NCBI GenBank assembly: GCA_913061475.1
Contig: CAJXUN010000009.1
Coordinates: 1-64,000 of the forward strand
Reading direction: 5' to 3'
Length of the DNA: 64,000 bases
From: an uncultured Colwellia sp.
Lineage (GTDB): Bacteria; Pseudomonadota; Gammaproteobacteria; Enterobacterales; Alteromonadaceae
The translations under genes were made by a program, and so were the position numbers. The notes under the pieces are model-generated. The model did not search any database and was not told the origin of the DNA. It saw only the letters and a list, made by a program, of their open reading frames with translations. How positions within the stretch are numbered: the stretch's first letter is position 1; each line of letters opens with the position of its first letter. Of this stretch, positions 34,269 to 44,845 are shown in pieces.

Positions 34269-34655
34269 TTAAGGCGTAGGCATATCCAAATAAAAGCCAT
34301 TGAGTTTATTACCATCTAAATCGCGAAAGTAGCCAGCATAAAAGCCTTCCATTTCGCCACGAAGACCCGCAGGACCTTCACAGGTTGCACCCAGCTCAAG
34401 CGCTTTTTGGTAAAAGGCATCAACTTCGTCGGTAGAGTTTAGTTGCACCGCAACCATAACACCATTACCAACACTAGCAGGTTGACCGTCAAAAGGTTTA
34501 GTAATGGCAATACCGGGTTGCTCAGGGTCTTTTGACCATGCGACAAACTGCTCGTTTTCAAGAAAGCGAACGGCGCCAATGGTGCCAAGTAGCTCATCAT
34601 AAAATGCCACTGCGCGCGCTAAATTATTAGTACCTAAAGTAACGTAACCTATCAT
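34269..34655 (-). CDS. VOC family protein (glyoxalase-like)
   Basis: This 128-residue intact member of the vicinal oxygen chelate superfamily has two beta-alpha-beta-beta-beta modules. The first opens IGYVTLGTNNLARAVAFYDE and the second has VQLNSTDEVDAFYQKALELG, ending in FRDLDGNKLNGFYL, where a glutamate or asparagine normally closes the metal site. The substrate is not evident. GAGGG lies before the ATG. It is not close to the broken YaeR-type gene at 3041. Confidence 0.9.
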   Translation of the reverse strand: MIGYVTLGTNNLARAVAFYDELLGTIGAVRFLENEQFVAWSKDPEQPGIAITKPFDGQPASVGNGVMVAVQLNSTDEVDAFYQKALELGATCEGPAGLRGEMEGFYAGYFRDLDGNKLNGFYLDMPTP

Positions 34656-34678
34656 GCTATATCCCTCATATTGATATG

Positions 34679-35236
34679 TTAGTAATCAGACAACATTGAT
34701 TTATCAAACTGATCGGTTGAAATGGTTAAATTTTTATTTTCTAACCGGGTATTTAACTCACTAATATCTGTGCTTAGTTTAGACATTGTTAAGGTATTGT
34801 CATCTAATAAATATATTTGTTTTAAGCTGGCATAATAAAAATGCAATATGACCAAGGCATTAACGTCGTCACTATCAGCAGCGGCTTTTATTTTTTTCAG
34901 CTTACGATAAATTTGATTTTGTTGCTGCTTTACTTGCCAAACATAATACACTTCATTAAAAAATGCGCTAGCGCGCAATCTGTGTAAGGCAAATACACAG
35001 GTTAGTAAGGCCAATAATACACCAAGAAAATTATAGCGAAAATTATTCTCGCTAGCCGCAGCTTCTCCTGCTGCTAAGGTTGTTGGTTCGGGCGTCATTA
35101 TTACGCTGTCAGAAAACAACATGATCAAGCCTTGCCCGTAGGCTAAAGCCAAAACTAACAAACTCGTGATAAAGCTAACGATAATAATATTTAGGTGTTT
35201 ACGGTATACGGATTTTTCAATTTCTCTTAACTTCAT
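34679..35236 (-). CDS. DUF3087 membrane protein
   Basis: The 185-residue protein has two hydrophobic segments near residues 17-40 and 70-88 with a short periplasmic part between, and a C-terminal cytoplasmic helical region of about 95 residues. The opening LREIEKSVYRKHLNIIIVSF and FRYNFLGVLLALLTCVFAL fit the DUF3087 family of marine gammaproteobacteria. The function is unknown. It lies downstream of recD on the same strand, 48 bases away. Confidence 0.82.
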   Translation of the reverse strand: MKLREIEKSVYRKHLNIIIVSFITSLLVLALAYGQGLIMLFSDSVIMTPEPTTLAAGEAAASENNFRYNFLGVLLALLTCVFALHRLRASAFFNEVYYVWQVKQQQNQIYRKLKKIKAAADSDDVNALVILHFYYASLKQIYLLDDNTLTMSKLSTDISELNTRLENKNLTISTDQFDKSMLSDY

Positions 35237-35284
35237 GTCTTCATTTACTTCTTAAAGGTTATCAACAATCGTGATTTTATGCAC

Positions 35285-37366
35285 TTAAATAGCATCTGTT
35301 GCTAAGCCAGAATGGCGTTTTACTTGCTGACTAACACCAGTTTGCCAAACTTGTTGGTTACTCGCGATACTCAATTGCTGCTTTGCTCGCGTGATGCCAG
35401 TATATAATAATTCTCGTGACAATAATTTATTGTCTTTTTGCTCTGGCAGTACCATAGCAACATGATTGAATTCACTACCTTGGGTTTTATGGATGGTCAT
35501 GGCATAAACGGTGTCAAATTTCGGTAATCGCGAGGGTAATATCCAGTCATAATCACCTTGTGCATTCTCAAACACCGCCATTAAGTGCCCTTGCTTATTA
35601 CGCCATAACAAGCCAACATCACCATTAAAAACCCCTAAACGATAATCATTTTCGCTGATCATGATAGGTTGACTCGGATATAAAGTATAATTTGAGTCAA
35701 AACGATTAGCCGAAATCGCGCCTTGATCACGCAAAATATCAATCACTAGTGCGTTCAAGTTTTCGACACCTTGCGGCCCTTTGCGGGTTGACGATAAAAT
35801 TCGAAATTTTGCCAATAAAGCAAAAGCCTCTGCAATATTATCGCATTGGCTTAATGGTAAGTAATATTGCTTAACGAGTGGTGCTAGCCAAGTTTCAATA
35901 TCGCCCGATAACAAGCTTAATTGCTTGTCATCACCTGCCGTCTCGCTCTGCTGCAATAGTTTCCAGCTTTCTTGATACTGACCTTTAATAACGCAATTAG
36001 CCATGCGCCCTATAGCCCCTTCCCCATCGAAGCGACGACTCTTCATTAAGAAGGTGACACAATCCGCATTGCTGTATTGACCATCCTTGTTAGTCGATTT
36101 GCTATCTTGAGTCAGGGTTTGATAACCAGTGACTTGTGCAAGATAGTGATAATTATCAACGCTATAACCCGGATGAGGACGTGGCGCAAAATCAGCTAAA
36201 ACACTACCAACAGCTACTGATGGTAGTTGATCGGCATCGCCGAGTAAAATTACTTTAGTGCTTGCAGGTAAGGCACGAAAGATACGTGTCATCATAGGTA
36301 AATCAACCATTGAAACTTCATCAATAAGTAAAATATCAATGGCCAGTAAATTTTCTTGATGATGACGAAAGTTAACTTGTTCAGGAATAACACCTAACAA
36401 TCGATGAATGGTTTGCGCCTGCTCAGGAATACGATCTAGCACCTTATCATCAATTTTACCGCGAAAGCCTTTTACAGCATCGGTAATCGACTCAGATAAA
36501 CGCTGCGCTGCTTTACCAGTTGGCGCCACTAACGCTATGCGTGGTAACGAGTTTTCTTCGCTTGCCTGTTCATTCAAATCGTCACTGGCAAGCATCACTA
36601 AAGCCGCCAATAATTTTGTCACCGTATAAGTTTTACCTGTACCTGGACCGCCAGCAATAATAGCAAAATCTTTATTCATGGCATTGGCTACAGCGACAGC
36701 TTGCCAATCAATTTCACTATTACCCGCTTCTTGCTGAGTTGCCAACTCGGGAAATAATGCCGCGATAATATTTTTTACCTGCTCAACATCAATTGGGCCG
36801 TTATGGGCGTTATCAGCAGTAACCTGAGAAGATATCATTCTGCGCGTGGCGACAACTTGTTTTAATTCTTGCTCAAATTGATAGTAACGGCGCAAATAAA
36901 GCCGCCCGTGGCTGAGTACTATGGGCTGTTGCTCGCTTTCTGTTAACGGCAATTGTGCTAATAATGCCCTTAGCGACTGAATATCACTAAATAAAAATCC
37001 AGTAACATGCTTTTTAGTAGCTTGGCTTATATGAGCATTTACGCTGCCACTGTGGTCTAAATTTGTGCCGTCACTAAAAAGTCGTTTGCCGGCGACTTCC
37101 AGCAACGGCAAGCAGCTATGACCATCACGTAAGCTCGCGCTTAACGCAATTAGTAAATGAAACCATTGTTGTTGGTTTAATTGCGCCTCGGACGTTAGAA
37201 AGTCAGATGTTGCCGCAGATGTGTTTGAAAAAACTATACTCTGGCTGATTTCTTTGGCAAAAAAGTAGTCAACGGCCACTAAGCCTGCCAACTGACTCGC
37301 TGCCTGATTAAATGAATTATAAATGTCAATTTTCGGGTGATTTAGCTTATTGGCAAGTTCAGGCAT
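35285..37366 (-). CDS. recD: Exodeoxyribonuclease V alpha subunit RecD
   Basis: RecD is the fast 5'-3' helicase of RecBCD, which processes double-strand breaks. The ATG at 37366, with GGAG nine bases upstream, overlaps the recB end (ATGCCTGA) and gives 693 residues; a start at 37393 adds nine residues inside recB. Walker A is GGPGTGKTYT at 239-248. LLIDEVSMVDLPMM and the LLGDADQLPSVAVGSVLAD segment follow. Motif VI appears as YAMTIHKTQGSEF and TGITRAKQQL. The N-terminal RecB-binding region is short. Confidence 0.95.
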   Translation of the reverse strand: MPELANKLNHPKIDIYNSFNQAASQLAGLVAVDYFFAKEISQSIVFSNTSAATSDFLTSEAQLNQQQWFHLLIALSASLRDGHSCLPLLEVAGKRLFSDGTNLDHSGSVNAHISQATKKHVTGFLFSDIQSLRALLAQLPLTESEQQPIVLSHGRLYLRRYYQFEQELKQVVATRRMISSQVTADNAHNGPIDVEQVKNIIAALFPELATQQEAGNSEIDWQAVAVANAMNKDFAIIAGGPGTGKTYTVTKLLAALVMLASDDLNEQASEENSLPRIALVAPTGKAAQRLSESITDAVKGFRGKIDDKVLDRIPEQAQTIHRLLGVIPEQVNFRHHQENLLAIDILLIDEVSMVDLPMMTRIFRALPASTKVILLGDADQLPSVAVGSVLADFAPRPHPGYSVDNYHYLAQVTGYQTLTQDSKSTNKDGQYSNADCVTFLMKSRRFDGEGAIGRMANCVIKGQYQESWKLLQQSETAGDDKQLSLLSGDIETWLAPLVKQYYLPLSQCDNIAEAFALLAKFRILSSTRKGPQGVENLNALVIDILRDQGAISANRFDSNYTLYPSQPIMISENDYRLGVFNGDVGLLWRNKQGHLMAVFENAQGDYDWILPSRLPKFDTVYAMTIHKTQGSEFNHVAMVLPEQKDNKLLSRELLYTGITRAKQQLSIASNQQVWQTGVSQQVKRHSGLATDAI

Positions 37367-40300
37367 GGGTGCTTTCTCCGGCAAAAATATCATCTAACTG
37401 CTCTAATTCTGCCAAGGTTATTTGACGATAATAAACCCCACAACCATGATGCTCAGCTTGATTACTCATACCACGTAAATAAAGATAATAAATACCACCA
37501 AAATGTTGCTTAGGATCGTAATCGGCTAAGGCATATTTTAAATGTCGATGTAATGCCAAGGCGTAAATAAGATACTGTAAATCGTAGTGACTTTTCTCAA
37601 TATTATGTCGCATAGCCAAGTCGTTATAATCACTATACTGGTCGCCTAAATGGCTCGATTTATAATCGCAAACATAATATTTACCGTCAGCATGAAAAAT
37701 TAAATCGATAAAACCATGCATCATGCCTTTTAACTGCTGATAAGAAGGTAAATGGACTCTATGACCATGATTTTTTGAGCTAACACTAGCAAGGTCACTG
37801 TCTTTACGGGTATTTCTATGTTCGGTCAGCAGTTTGGTTAATTGGCTACTACTGGCTGAACGCATCGGGTAATAAAATTCAGTTTCACGCAAGGTATCTA
37901 ATGGCTTGAGCTGAGCTAAAGACAAATCGCGGTTATCGCTTAATGGCGTGTGTAATGGTGTGTGTAATATAGCTTCTAACCACTGAATCAGTCGTGCTTC
38001 ACTGTGATTTTCTGAGCTTAATGCACTGGTATCGTTTTCATCATCGATAACGCCGTATTTTACCAGTGGCCAATGGCAACTTTTTTGCCAATCAGGGGCT
38101 GAAAAATCGGTTTGCTCTAAAATATCATGTAATAAATTACCGGTTTGTGCGCCTTTGGTTAAAGTAAAGCGCAATTCTTGGCTGTTATTGTTGCCAAGGT
38201 TATTTAAACCTGCGTTAAGGCTAGTGTCTAGTTCGTTATCTCCTGCTGCTAATACGGCATCTTGATTGTCTCGATCCGGCGCAGAAACACCATTATGGCG
38301 TAAGTTTTTACTTAAGGCCGAAAATGAGCTTAACCACCAATCACGTTCAATTTTACCGTTAAAACGCGCCACCGCTGGCTGCGGCTTCTCCGTGCTGGCA
38401 AGGTCGGAGCTAATCTTATTTTCGTGCTGACTAGCTAACTGATGATCTAACTGATTATCAGTCGATTCATCAGACAAATAATTATCTAATACGGTAAGTG
38501 CTATTTCATTCGGATTGTCTTGTACCAATTGTTGTAAACTTGTCGCTATATCACTATCAGCGTTCCATTTTAAGGTTTTGCCTAAAGGCGATTTTTCAAA
38601 ATGTTCAAAACCGGTGCTGAGAATATAACAACGTTTCTCCGCACGAGTTACCGCGACATAAAGTAACCGAATAGCTTCTGCATAGGCTTCTTCAGCCATC
38701 GTCGCTCGTGCTGCGTCGCTGCCATCTAAGCTATGTTGCAACACGCCCTTTTCATCATGATATTCGATAAAGCTAACATTTCGGTTACCAAATTTAAGCG
38801 GGTCTTTATGACGGGTAGCAAAAGGTACAAAAACCACCGGATATTCCATACCCTTCGAGCCATGTTGGGTAATAATGCGAATGAGATTTTCATCACTTTC
38901 TAAGCGTAGTTCGGCTTCAACTTCAGGGTTATCAATTTGGCTTTGTTGTTCAAACCAAAACAGTAATTCTTGTGGCTGACGATGACGTTGGCTTGCCCCT
39001 TGAAGTAATTCAAACAAATGTAACAGGTTAGTTAAGATGCGATCGGCATTATTGTTGGCGCCATAACTATCAGCGTTGTCACTGACATCAATATGAAAGT
39101 GTTGATGCATTAACTGCAACGCCATACTGATAAAACCTTTGAATTGCCATTCATTACGCAGTTTCTCAAAACTAATTTTTAATTTTTGCCACTGCTGTTC
39201 ATCATGCTGTAATTGTAATAATTTTTCACGATCAAAGCCCATTAACGGGCTGGCTAATGCCGCGGTATATAAGCGATCATTTTCCAGAAACAGTATGCCC
39301 TGCAGCACTTGTAATAAATGTTTGGTTTCATCACTTTGCAATAAGTTTGCCCGATTACTCATAAACACGCTGGCTAAACCACATTGATTTAATGCTTGCT
39401 TTATTGCCGCAGCTTCAGTGCCATCCCGCACTAATAGCGCAATATCACCACTGCCAATATTGGCATTTTGGCTCGCCAACAATCGAACAATTTCATTGGC
39501 ACACCAGCTGGCCATATTTCCGCGGTAGCTTTGTTTGACCGCCTTGGCTTTACCGTCTTTAGTCTTGCCCTCTTGTTCAACATTAAAATGAATAAATTGC
39601 AGGGCATTAAATTCACTATCTGCAAACACTTTTTCATGAGCATTAGGCGACGCTTTTACCGGTAAATAAGGGATTTGATAACCAAACACATCAACCGTAT
39701 CCGCCAATAAATTATTACCATAAAACAAGCGATTATATCCGGTTACCATAGCGGCACTTGAGCGCCAATTAGTATCCATCAACCATTGATAATCACAGTC
39801 GTTACGAGCTGAAAGGTAAGCAAATATATCACCGCCACGAAAACCATAAATAGCTTGCTTAGGATCGCCAATCATATAAAGCGCGGCGTTGGCTTGATGA
39901 TAATAAATCGCTTTTAAGATAGAGAATTGCTGTGGGTCGGTATCTTGAAATTCATCAATTAACGCCACGGGAAATTGCGAAAAAATACTATTTGCTAATA
40001 CTTGATTAGGTTCATTCACTAGGCAGTGATGTAAAGTGCTGATCAAGTCATCAAAGCCCATGACATTGGCTTGTAGCTTTTTACGGGTGATTTCTGCCCT
40101 AATATGATAAATACCTGCTCTGACAACTAACAAGGCTTTGGCACGGTTCAGTTGCTTTGCCAACTCCGGATGCTGTTTTTTAACTTGATTAACGCTAGCA
40201 AAAGCTTCAACTAATTCAGCTTTAAGTTTAGAGCGACCAAAGCGCCGACCATCAATAAAAGCGTCGGGCATTTTACCATGTTGACCTTCAACATCAGCTG

Positions 40301-41096
40301 AAAGCGCAGCTAGCCAAGTGAGTAATTGTGCTAATTCCTCTTGACGTTTTTCTCGTTCAGCGCCCTTTTTAACCGCAATCAATGCTTCAGTTAACAAGGT
40401 ATTATTTGCCTGCAAACTGGCCATCGCTTGTTCAACTAAGCCTTTAAATTCAATAGTAATATTTTCAGGGTCTTGCACATGCAGGGCATTTTCTGTCGTT
40501 AAAGCTTTAGAAAATTGATTAATAAAGCTATTCGGCTCAGGCCAAAACTCAGTGACTAACCGAAAGGCTTGATTATTATTTTCATTAGTTAAGGCTAACA
40601 CCCGATACCAATCTTGGCAGGCTTCTAACGTAATGTCTTGGGTGTCTGTTTCCATCAGGGCATTAAAGCTGATACCGCTGGCAAAGGCGTATTGATTTAG
40701 CACACGCTTACAAAAGCCATGAATGGTAAAAATGGCGGCTTCATCGATATAAAGTAATGCTTGGGTTAATCTGGCTTTTACTTCACTTGCGCCAATGCCT
40801 TTATTTAACAGGTTGTTACTTAGGATTTTAAAGTAGTCGTCTTCAACCACTAAACTGTCCCAATTGTGTAAACTTTCTCGAATAAAATCATCAATACGAC
40901 CGCGAATTTCTTCGGTGGCGTCTTTGGTAAAAGTCATCACCAAAATTTGTTCTATCGGTAATTCGCGCTCTAATAACAGCCGAAGAAATATACGGGTAAT
41001 GTTATGGGTTTTACCGGTACCGGCACTGGCTTCAATTAAATGTTTGCCTTGCAATGCAATGGTATTAGCATTTAAATTTTTCATGGCTGTACTCAT
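37359..41096 (-). CDS. recB: Exodeoxyribonuclease V beta subunit RecB
   Basis: RecB is the 3'-5' helicase and nuclease subunit. Walker A is EASAGTGKT at 22-30, followed by motif Ia VMTFTKDATEEIRGRI, LIDEFQDTDPQQF, YGFRGGDIFAY and VTRAEKRCYIL. The C-terminal nuclease domain carries GMMHGFIDLIF and CDYKSSHLG with the acidic metal residues and lysine, so cleavage should be intact. There are 1245 residues against 1180 in E. coli. The ATG at 41096 overlaps the recC stop by four bases (ATGA), with GGGAG upstream. Confidence 0.96.
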   Translation of the reverse strand: MSTAMKNLNANTIALQGKHLIEASAGTGKTHNITRIFLRLLLERELPIEQILVMTFTKDATEEIRGRIDDFIRESLHNWDSLVVEDDYFKILSNNLLNKGIGASEVKARLTQALLYIDEAAIFTIHGFCKRVLNQYAFASGISFNALMETDTQDITLEACQDWYRVLALTNENNNQAFRLVTEFWPEPNSFINQFSKALTTENALHVQDPENITIEFKGLVEQAMASLQANNTLLTEALIAVKKGAEREKRQEELAQLLTWLAALSADVEGQHGKMPDAFIDGRRFGRSKLKAELVEAFASVNQVKKQHPELAKQLNRAKALLVVRAGIYHIRAEITRKKLQANVMGFDDLISTLHHCLVNEPNQVLANSIFSQFPVALIDEFQDTDPQQFSILKAIYYHQANAALYMIGDPKQAIYGFRGGDIFAYLSARNDCDYQWLMDTNWRSSAAMVTGYNRLFYGNNLLADTVDVFGYQIPYLPVKASPNAHEKVFADSEFNALQFIHFNVEQEGKTKDGKAKAVKQSYRGNMASWCANEIVRLLASQNANIGSGDIALLVRDGTEAAAIKQALNQCGLASVFMSNRANLLQSDETKHLLQVLQGILFLENDRLYTAALASPLMGFDREKLLQLQHDEQQWQKLKISFEKLRNEWQFKGFISMALQLMHQHFHIDVSDNADSYGANNNADRILTNLLHLFELLQGASQRHRQPQELLFWFEQQSQIDNPEVEAELRLESDENLIRIITQHGSKGMEYPVVFVPFATRHKDPLKFGNRNVSFIEYHDEKGVLQHSLDGSDAARATMAEEAYAEAIRLLYVAVTRAEKRCYILSTGFEHFEKSPLGKTLKWNADSDIATSLQQLVQDNPNEIALTVLDNYLSDESTDNQLDHQLASQHENKISSDLASTEKPQPAVARFNGKIERDWWLSSFSALSKNLRHNGVSAPDRDNQDAVLAAGDNELDTSLNAGLNNLGNNNSQELRFTLTKGAQTGNLLHDILEQTDFSAPDWQKSCHWPLVKYGVIDDENDTSALSSENHSEARLIQWLEAILHTPLHTPLSDNRDLSLAQLKPLDTLRETEFYYPMRSASSSQLTKLLTEHRNTRKDSDLASVSSKNHGHRVHLPSYQQLKGMMHGFIDLIFHADGKYYVCDYKSSHLGDQYSDYNDLAMRHNIEKSHYDLQYLIYALALHRHLKYALADYDPKQHFGGIYYLYLRGMSNQAEHHGCGVYYRQITLAELEQLDDIFAGESTHA

Positions 41097-44000
41097 GACA
41101 ATGCTCCCGACTTGGCCGTTACTTTAACGGTCTGCAAAGCATCGAACATAGGTTGATACAATGCGAGTAATCGCGGCGATATGTCGTCAAAGTCGGGGCA
41201 TTTTCGCCAAAAATACTGTATATAAGGCTCATCACCAAAGGCTTGAAAGCTATTACTGTCAGTCCAAAACTGTTCAAACTGTGCTTGCTCAAACACTTTA
41301 CTCTTTCGTACTTTTTCAGCAAGGTCTCCGTTAAGTAACAACGGCTGATGTTGGCCTAAAAAGTAACTCGCCACTAAGCATAACAATTGTGTTTTTGCAT
41401 CAACAAGTTCACTAAAATAAAATTGACTCGGTTTCTGACTTTTAGTGTCAAAGTAATAACCATGCGTTGCCGTGATATCAGCAAATAACTCATGAGTTGC
41501 CGCATCAGTTTGCGCGACTTGAATAATCAATTGATGCAAATATAAGGTAAATAAATCTTTAGCTTTCGCACTACTACTGCGATAAAACACCGCTTTGTTA
41601 GCCACTAAAGTTAGTTTAGTACTTAACGTTAAGTGTTGAGGCAACACGGCGGTTAATATAGCCAACTTGTCTGCTGAGAATAACCCCTGCGCTGTTGATG
41701 AGCTATCTTCTGAGCTATCGTCTACATTGGCTGCAAGGTTATTTACTTGAATAGTGCTGAGAAAGTGCGCCAAATTCAGCGTAACACTGCAATCTATCGG
41801 TGCTAGCGTTAAGTTATCATCTTGCGCCAGCTCAGTAATAATAAACTGACTAAAGTTTTCACTGTCTTGTTGCCAGCCTTTTATTAGCTCATCGGTACTG
41901 GGTAAGTCCGGTAAACTGCCCGAAAGTTTGGCACTGAGCAATAACTCCTGACAACTTTGCTTACTTTGTGTTGGCGCTAGATAGTAACTGAGCAAGTCTT
42001 GTCTGAGTAGATAACTATCAAGGTGGTTAGGGACAAAAGGTTCGACATCATTGACCAAGGTATTGGTATTATCTAAATACAAATACAGTGCCTTTTGAGC
42101 ATAATAACGCCCAGGGTGTTGATAAAAACGAATGAGTTCACTAGCGACCAAATGCGCTTCACGAATCACTTCACTGGTCTCTGTATCAAATGATTTATTT
42201 AGGCCAGTCTGCTCATTTATGTCTGTATCATCAGGCTTTATTGCTGTCGATGGTGCTGGATTTTCTCGGCGTAAATTTAGCCAGTTGGCATCAAAGCTGG
42301 CAAATTGCCCTAAATAGTTTTGTTCACTAAACGCTTGCATCGGCAACTGCCTAACTTGGCTTAACCTATTAACTTCACTGTCACTGTTTAACCCAAGCAA
42401 TTGCCAGCCATAGCCTCGCGCCAGGTACTCCATCAACTCTTTCAATACTAACGAAGGCTGACGATCTTTATTATTCTTAATGTTTTTACCTTGAAAACTT
42501 AAATATAAAGCTTGGCGAGCTGAAATTATCGCCTCTAAAAATAAATATCTGTCGTCGCCACGGCGTGATCTATCGCCAAGTTGCGCCGGAGTTGTGGTCA
42601 TTAAATCAAAACTCAGCGGTTGGCGTTGACGCGGAAATTCACCATCATTTAAGCCTAAAACCGCAATAATTTTAAACGGAATACTACGCATAGGCAGCAT
42701 AGAGCAAAATGTGACTTGCCCAATCATAAATTGGCGACCTGGGTCGGGCTGACTAAAGTGATTATTAAGAAAATCGCGAATAACCGCTAAACTGATATCA
42801 GAGTGGTAACCCGCGTGCTGACAATATTCCACTAAAGATTCGATAGCCGAGCGCACAATAGCCAAACCATTATCATTTTCGTCATCAAACAGTTGCGTTA
42901 ACAGCTCAAACAAAAATTGTTGCCATTGCGTCGCACTTCGTGCTTTTGACATTTTGGCAGCGGTCAGTTGTAGTTGCTCAATAATTAACATTAACTTACC
43001 TAGCAATTCACTGTCACTGCCTTCAATGGTTGGCAATAACAGTTGATTTTGATAAATAACACGATGATCCGCAAAAGCAAAGCCACGCATTAAGCGACTT
43101 AACCCCTGCTGCCAAGTAAAACTGTCAGAGGCATCATCTAATGTTGTGGCTGAGCTTTGAGATAAAACTTGTTGTTTATGGGCCTTATCTAGACCCCAAT
43201 GTACTGCTGACAATTCAAGCCAATGCGTAATTTTTTCAATATCATCAAGGTTAATAGCAAAGCGAGCTTGCATAGCAGGCAAACGCAATAAGGCAATTAA
43301 ACTGGAGATTTGAAAGCGACTATCAGGCAAGGTTAATAACTGTGAAAATGCCGCCACTAAGGGCTCAGCGTCTTTACTAATACGATCGGCAATTGAACAA
43401 GGTAGTGGCGGCACTTCATCAGCAATATCTTGCCAACCTCGAGTAAACACGGCATTAACGTAGGGTGCATATTGCTCTACTTGCGGACACATCACGAGTA
43501 CGTCTTTTGGCGTTAAGCTTTTATCTTGATTAAATTGATGTAATAACCAATCGTGTAAACCTTGTACTTCACGCAGCGCACTATGGGCACTGGAGATCAA
43601 AATTGAGCCGTCTACTTTTGGTGCATCTTGATAACTATGGGTAGAACTGTGACGGGCATCTGTTAGCGATAAAATATCTTCTTGCACACAGGCTAAAACA
43701 CTCGCTTGCTTGCGTTCATCAGGGCTTGGCTGAGCTTGCTCACTGCTTGCTTTCTCGTAGTTTATTTGTTCAGTGGCTAAGTCGGCCATGTCAGCAACGG
43801 CTGACTCAAAGACCTCAATATTAATGGTACTGTATTGGTACAACAGCGCCATAAACTCACGCCCTTGCTGACCTAAGTTAGCTAACAATGGGTTGCCAAC
43901 TTGCAGGTTTACATCGGCTAAATCAGCACTTTCTTGGTGAGAAAAGTCAGTACCTTTAAGCCAAGCTTCAATGGCATTTTTTTCTGTCACCACATCGCCC

Positions 44001-44845
44001 CAATAAGCATAACAGGGATTTAAATGGAAAAAGTGCACATCAATTTGCTGGCTGAGCGCATTGATAAATTCAAGCCAAAGCGGTGCCATGGCATTAATAC
44101 CGAAAAACGATAAACGTTGTGGCAATATTTGCGCTTTTAATTTATCCGTACTATTTAAATTCTTTATTGCTAAAGCAACTAACTCACGAGGGTCATAGGG
44201 TTGTTCACGCACCAGTAAATACCACAATTTACCTTGCCAAACCGCATTACTTTCAAGGCTCTGCTCACTCATATTTGAGCTCGAAGCACTTGTTGAGCCA
44301 GCTGAATTTGTATTTTCATCTTGGTCAAAAGCGTTAAATACACCTTGATGCCAATCGTGGATCCATTCGGGGCGGAATATTAAATATTGTTCATATAAAT
44401 CAGCTAACTGACAAGCTAATTGATAACGCTTTAACTGCTCAGCATCACTGTAACTACTATTTTCGCTGTCGTTGTCAGCGCTATTTGCTTGCCAATATTG
44501 AGTCGCGACTTGAAAGCACTCATCACTGGTAACTTCACTTGAGGCCAGTAAGGTATCAATTCGCCAAGCAAGAACTTCACGCGAATAAGGCGATTGCTCA
44601 GGGACATCTTCATCGCTGGCTAAGTTTCGAATTAAATTCCATAAAAACTGTGATGGCAGCGCATAGCGCATATTCATACTGATACCGCGTTGCTCAGCAA
44701 GCGACATATTCAACCAATGTTGCATACCCGCATTTTGTACGATAACGGTATCTTGAGCGAAAACAGGAAGTGGGGAAAGCTGCTGAATTTTATCAAGCAG
44801 AACTAATAAATTTTCCATTTTATTAGCAGGATAAAGATAGAACAA
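41093..44845 (-). CDS. recC: Exodeoxyribonuclease V gamma subunit RecC
   Basis: RecC recognises Chi and holds the complex together. The 1250 residues are longer than E. coli RecC by about 130, with serine-rich insertions near residues 180-200 and 980. Family segments include VQNAGMQHWLNMSLAEQRGI at the N-terminus, LCPQVEQYAPYVNAVF-like (VMCPQVEQYAPYV), VTFCSMLPMRSIPFKII and VLGLNDGEFPRQRQPLSFDL. A TTG start at 44845 with AGGTG upstream aligns exactly with the E. coli N-terminus. It is the first gene of recC-recB-recD. Confidence 0.95.
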   Translation of the reverse strand: MFYLYPANKMENLLVLLDKIQQLSPLPVFAQDTVIVQNAGMQHWLNMSLAEQRGISMNMRYALPSQFLWNLIRNLASDEDVPEQSPYSREVLAWRIDTLLASSEVTSDECFQVATQYWQANSADNDSENSSYSDAEQLKRYQLACQLADLYEQYLIFRPEWIHDWHQGVFNAFDQDENTNSAGSTSASSSNMSEQSLESNAVWQGKLWYLLVREQPYDPRELVALAIKNLNSTDKLKAQILPQRLSFFGINAMAPLWLEFINALSQQIDVHFFHLNPCYAYWGDVVTEKNAIEAWLKGTDFSHQESADLADVNLQVGNPLLANLGQQGREFMALLYQYSTINIEVFESAVADMADLATEQINYEKASSEQAQPSPDERKQASVLACVQEDILSLTDARHSSTHSYQDAPKVDGSILISSAHSALREVQGLHDWLLHQFNQDKSLTPKDVLVMCPQVEQYAPYVNAVFTRGWQDIADEVPPLPCSIADRISKDAEPLVAAFSQLLTLPDSRFQISSLIALLRLPAMQARFAINLDDIEKITHWLELSAVHWGLDKAHKQQVLSQSSATTLDDASDSFTWQQGLSRLMRGFAFADHRVIYQNQLLLPTIEGSDSELLGKLMLIIEQLQLTAAKMSKARSATQWQQFLFELLTQLFDDENDNGLAIVRSAIESLVEYCQHAGYHSDISLAVIRDFLNNHFSQPDPGRQFMIGQVTFCSMLPMRSIPFKIIAVLGLNDGEFPRQRQPLSFDLMTTTPAQLGDRSRRGDDRYLFLEAIISARQALYLSFQGKNIKNNKDRQPSLVLKELMEYLARGYGWQLLGLNSDSEVNRLSQVRQLPMQAFSEQNYLGQFASFDANWLNLRRENPAPSTAIKPDDTDINEQTGLNKSFDTETSEVIREAHLVASELIRFYQHPGRYYAQKALYLYLDNTNTLVNDVEPFVPNHLDSYLLRQDLLSYYLAPTQSKQSCQELLLSAKLSGSLPDLPSTDELIKGWQQDSENFSQFIITELAQDDNLTLAPIDCSVTLNLAHFLSTIQVNNLAANVDDSSEDSSSTAQGLFSADKLAILTAVLPQHLTLSTKLTLVANKAVFYRSSSAKAKDLFTLYLHQLIIQVAQTDAATHELFADITATHGYYFDTKSQKPSQFYFSELVDAKTQLLCLVASYFLGQHQPLLLNGDLAEKVRKSKVFEQAQFEQFWTDSNSFQAFGDEPYIQYFWRKCPDFDDISPRLLALYQPMFDALQTVKVTAKSGALS

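Noticed and set aside
35285..44845. Anti-phage defence island around recBCD and the paralogue pair
   Set aside because: RecBCD is a housekeeping operon and no known defence gene, integrase or tRNA att site lies near; the paralogue pair alone does not make a defence island.
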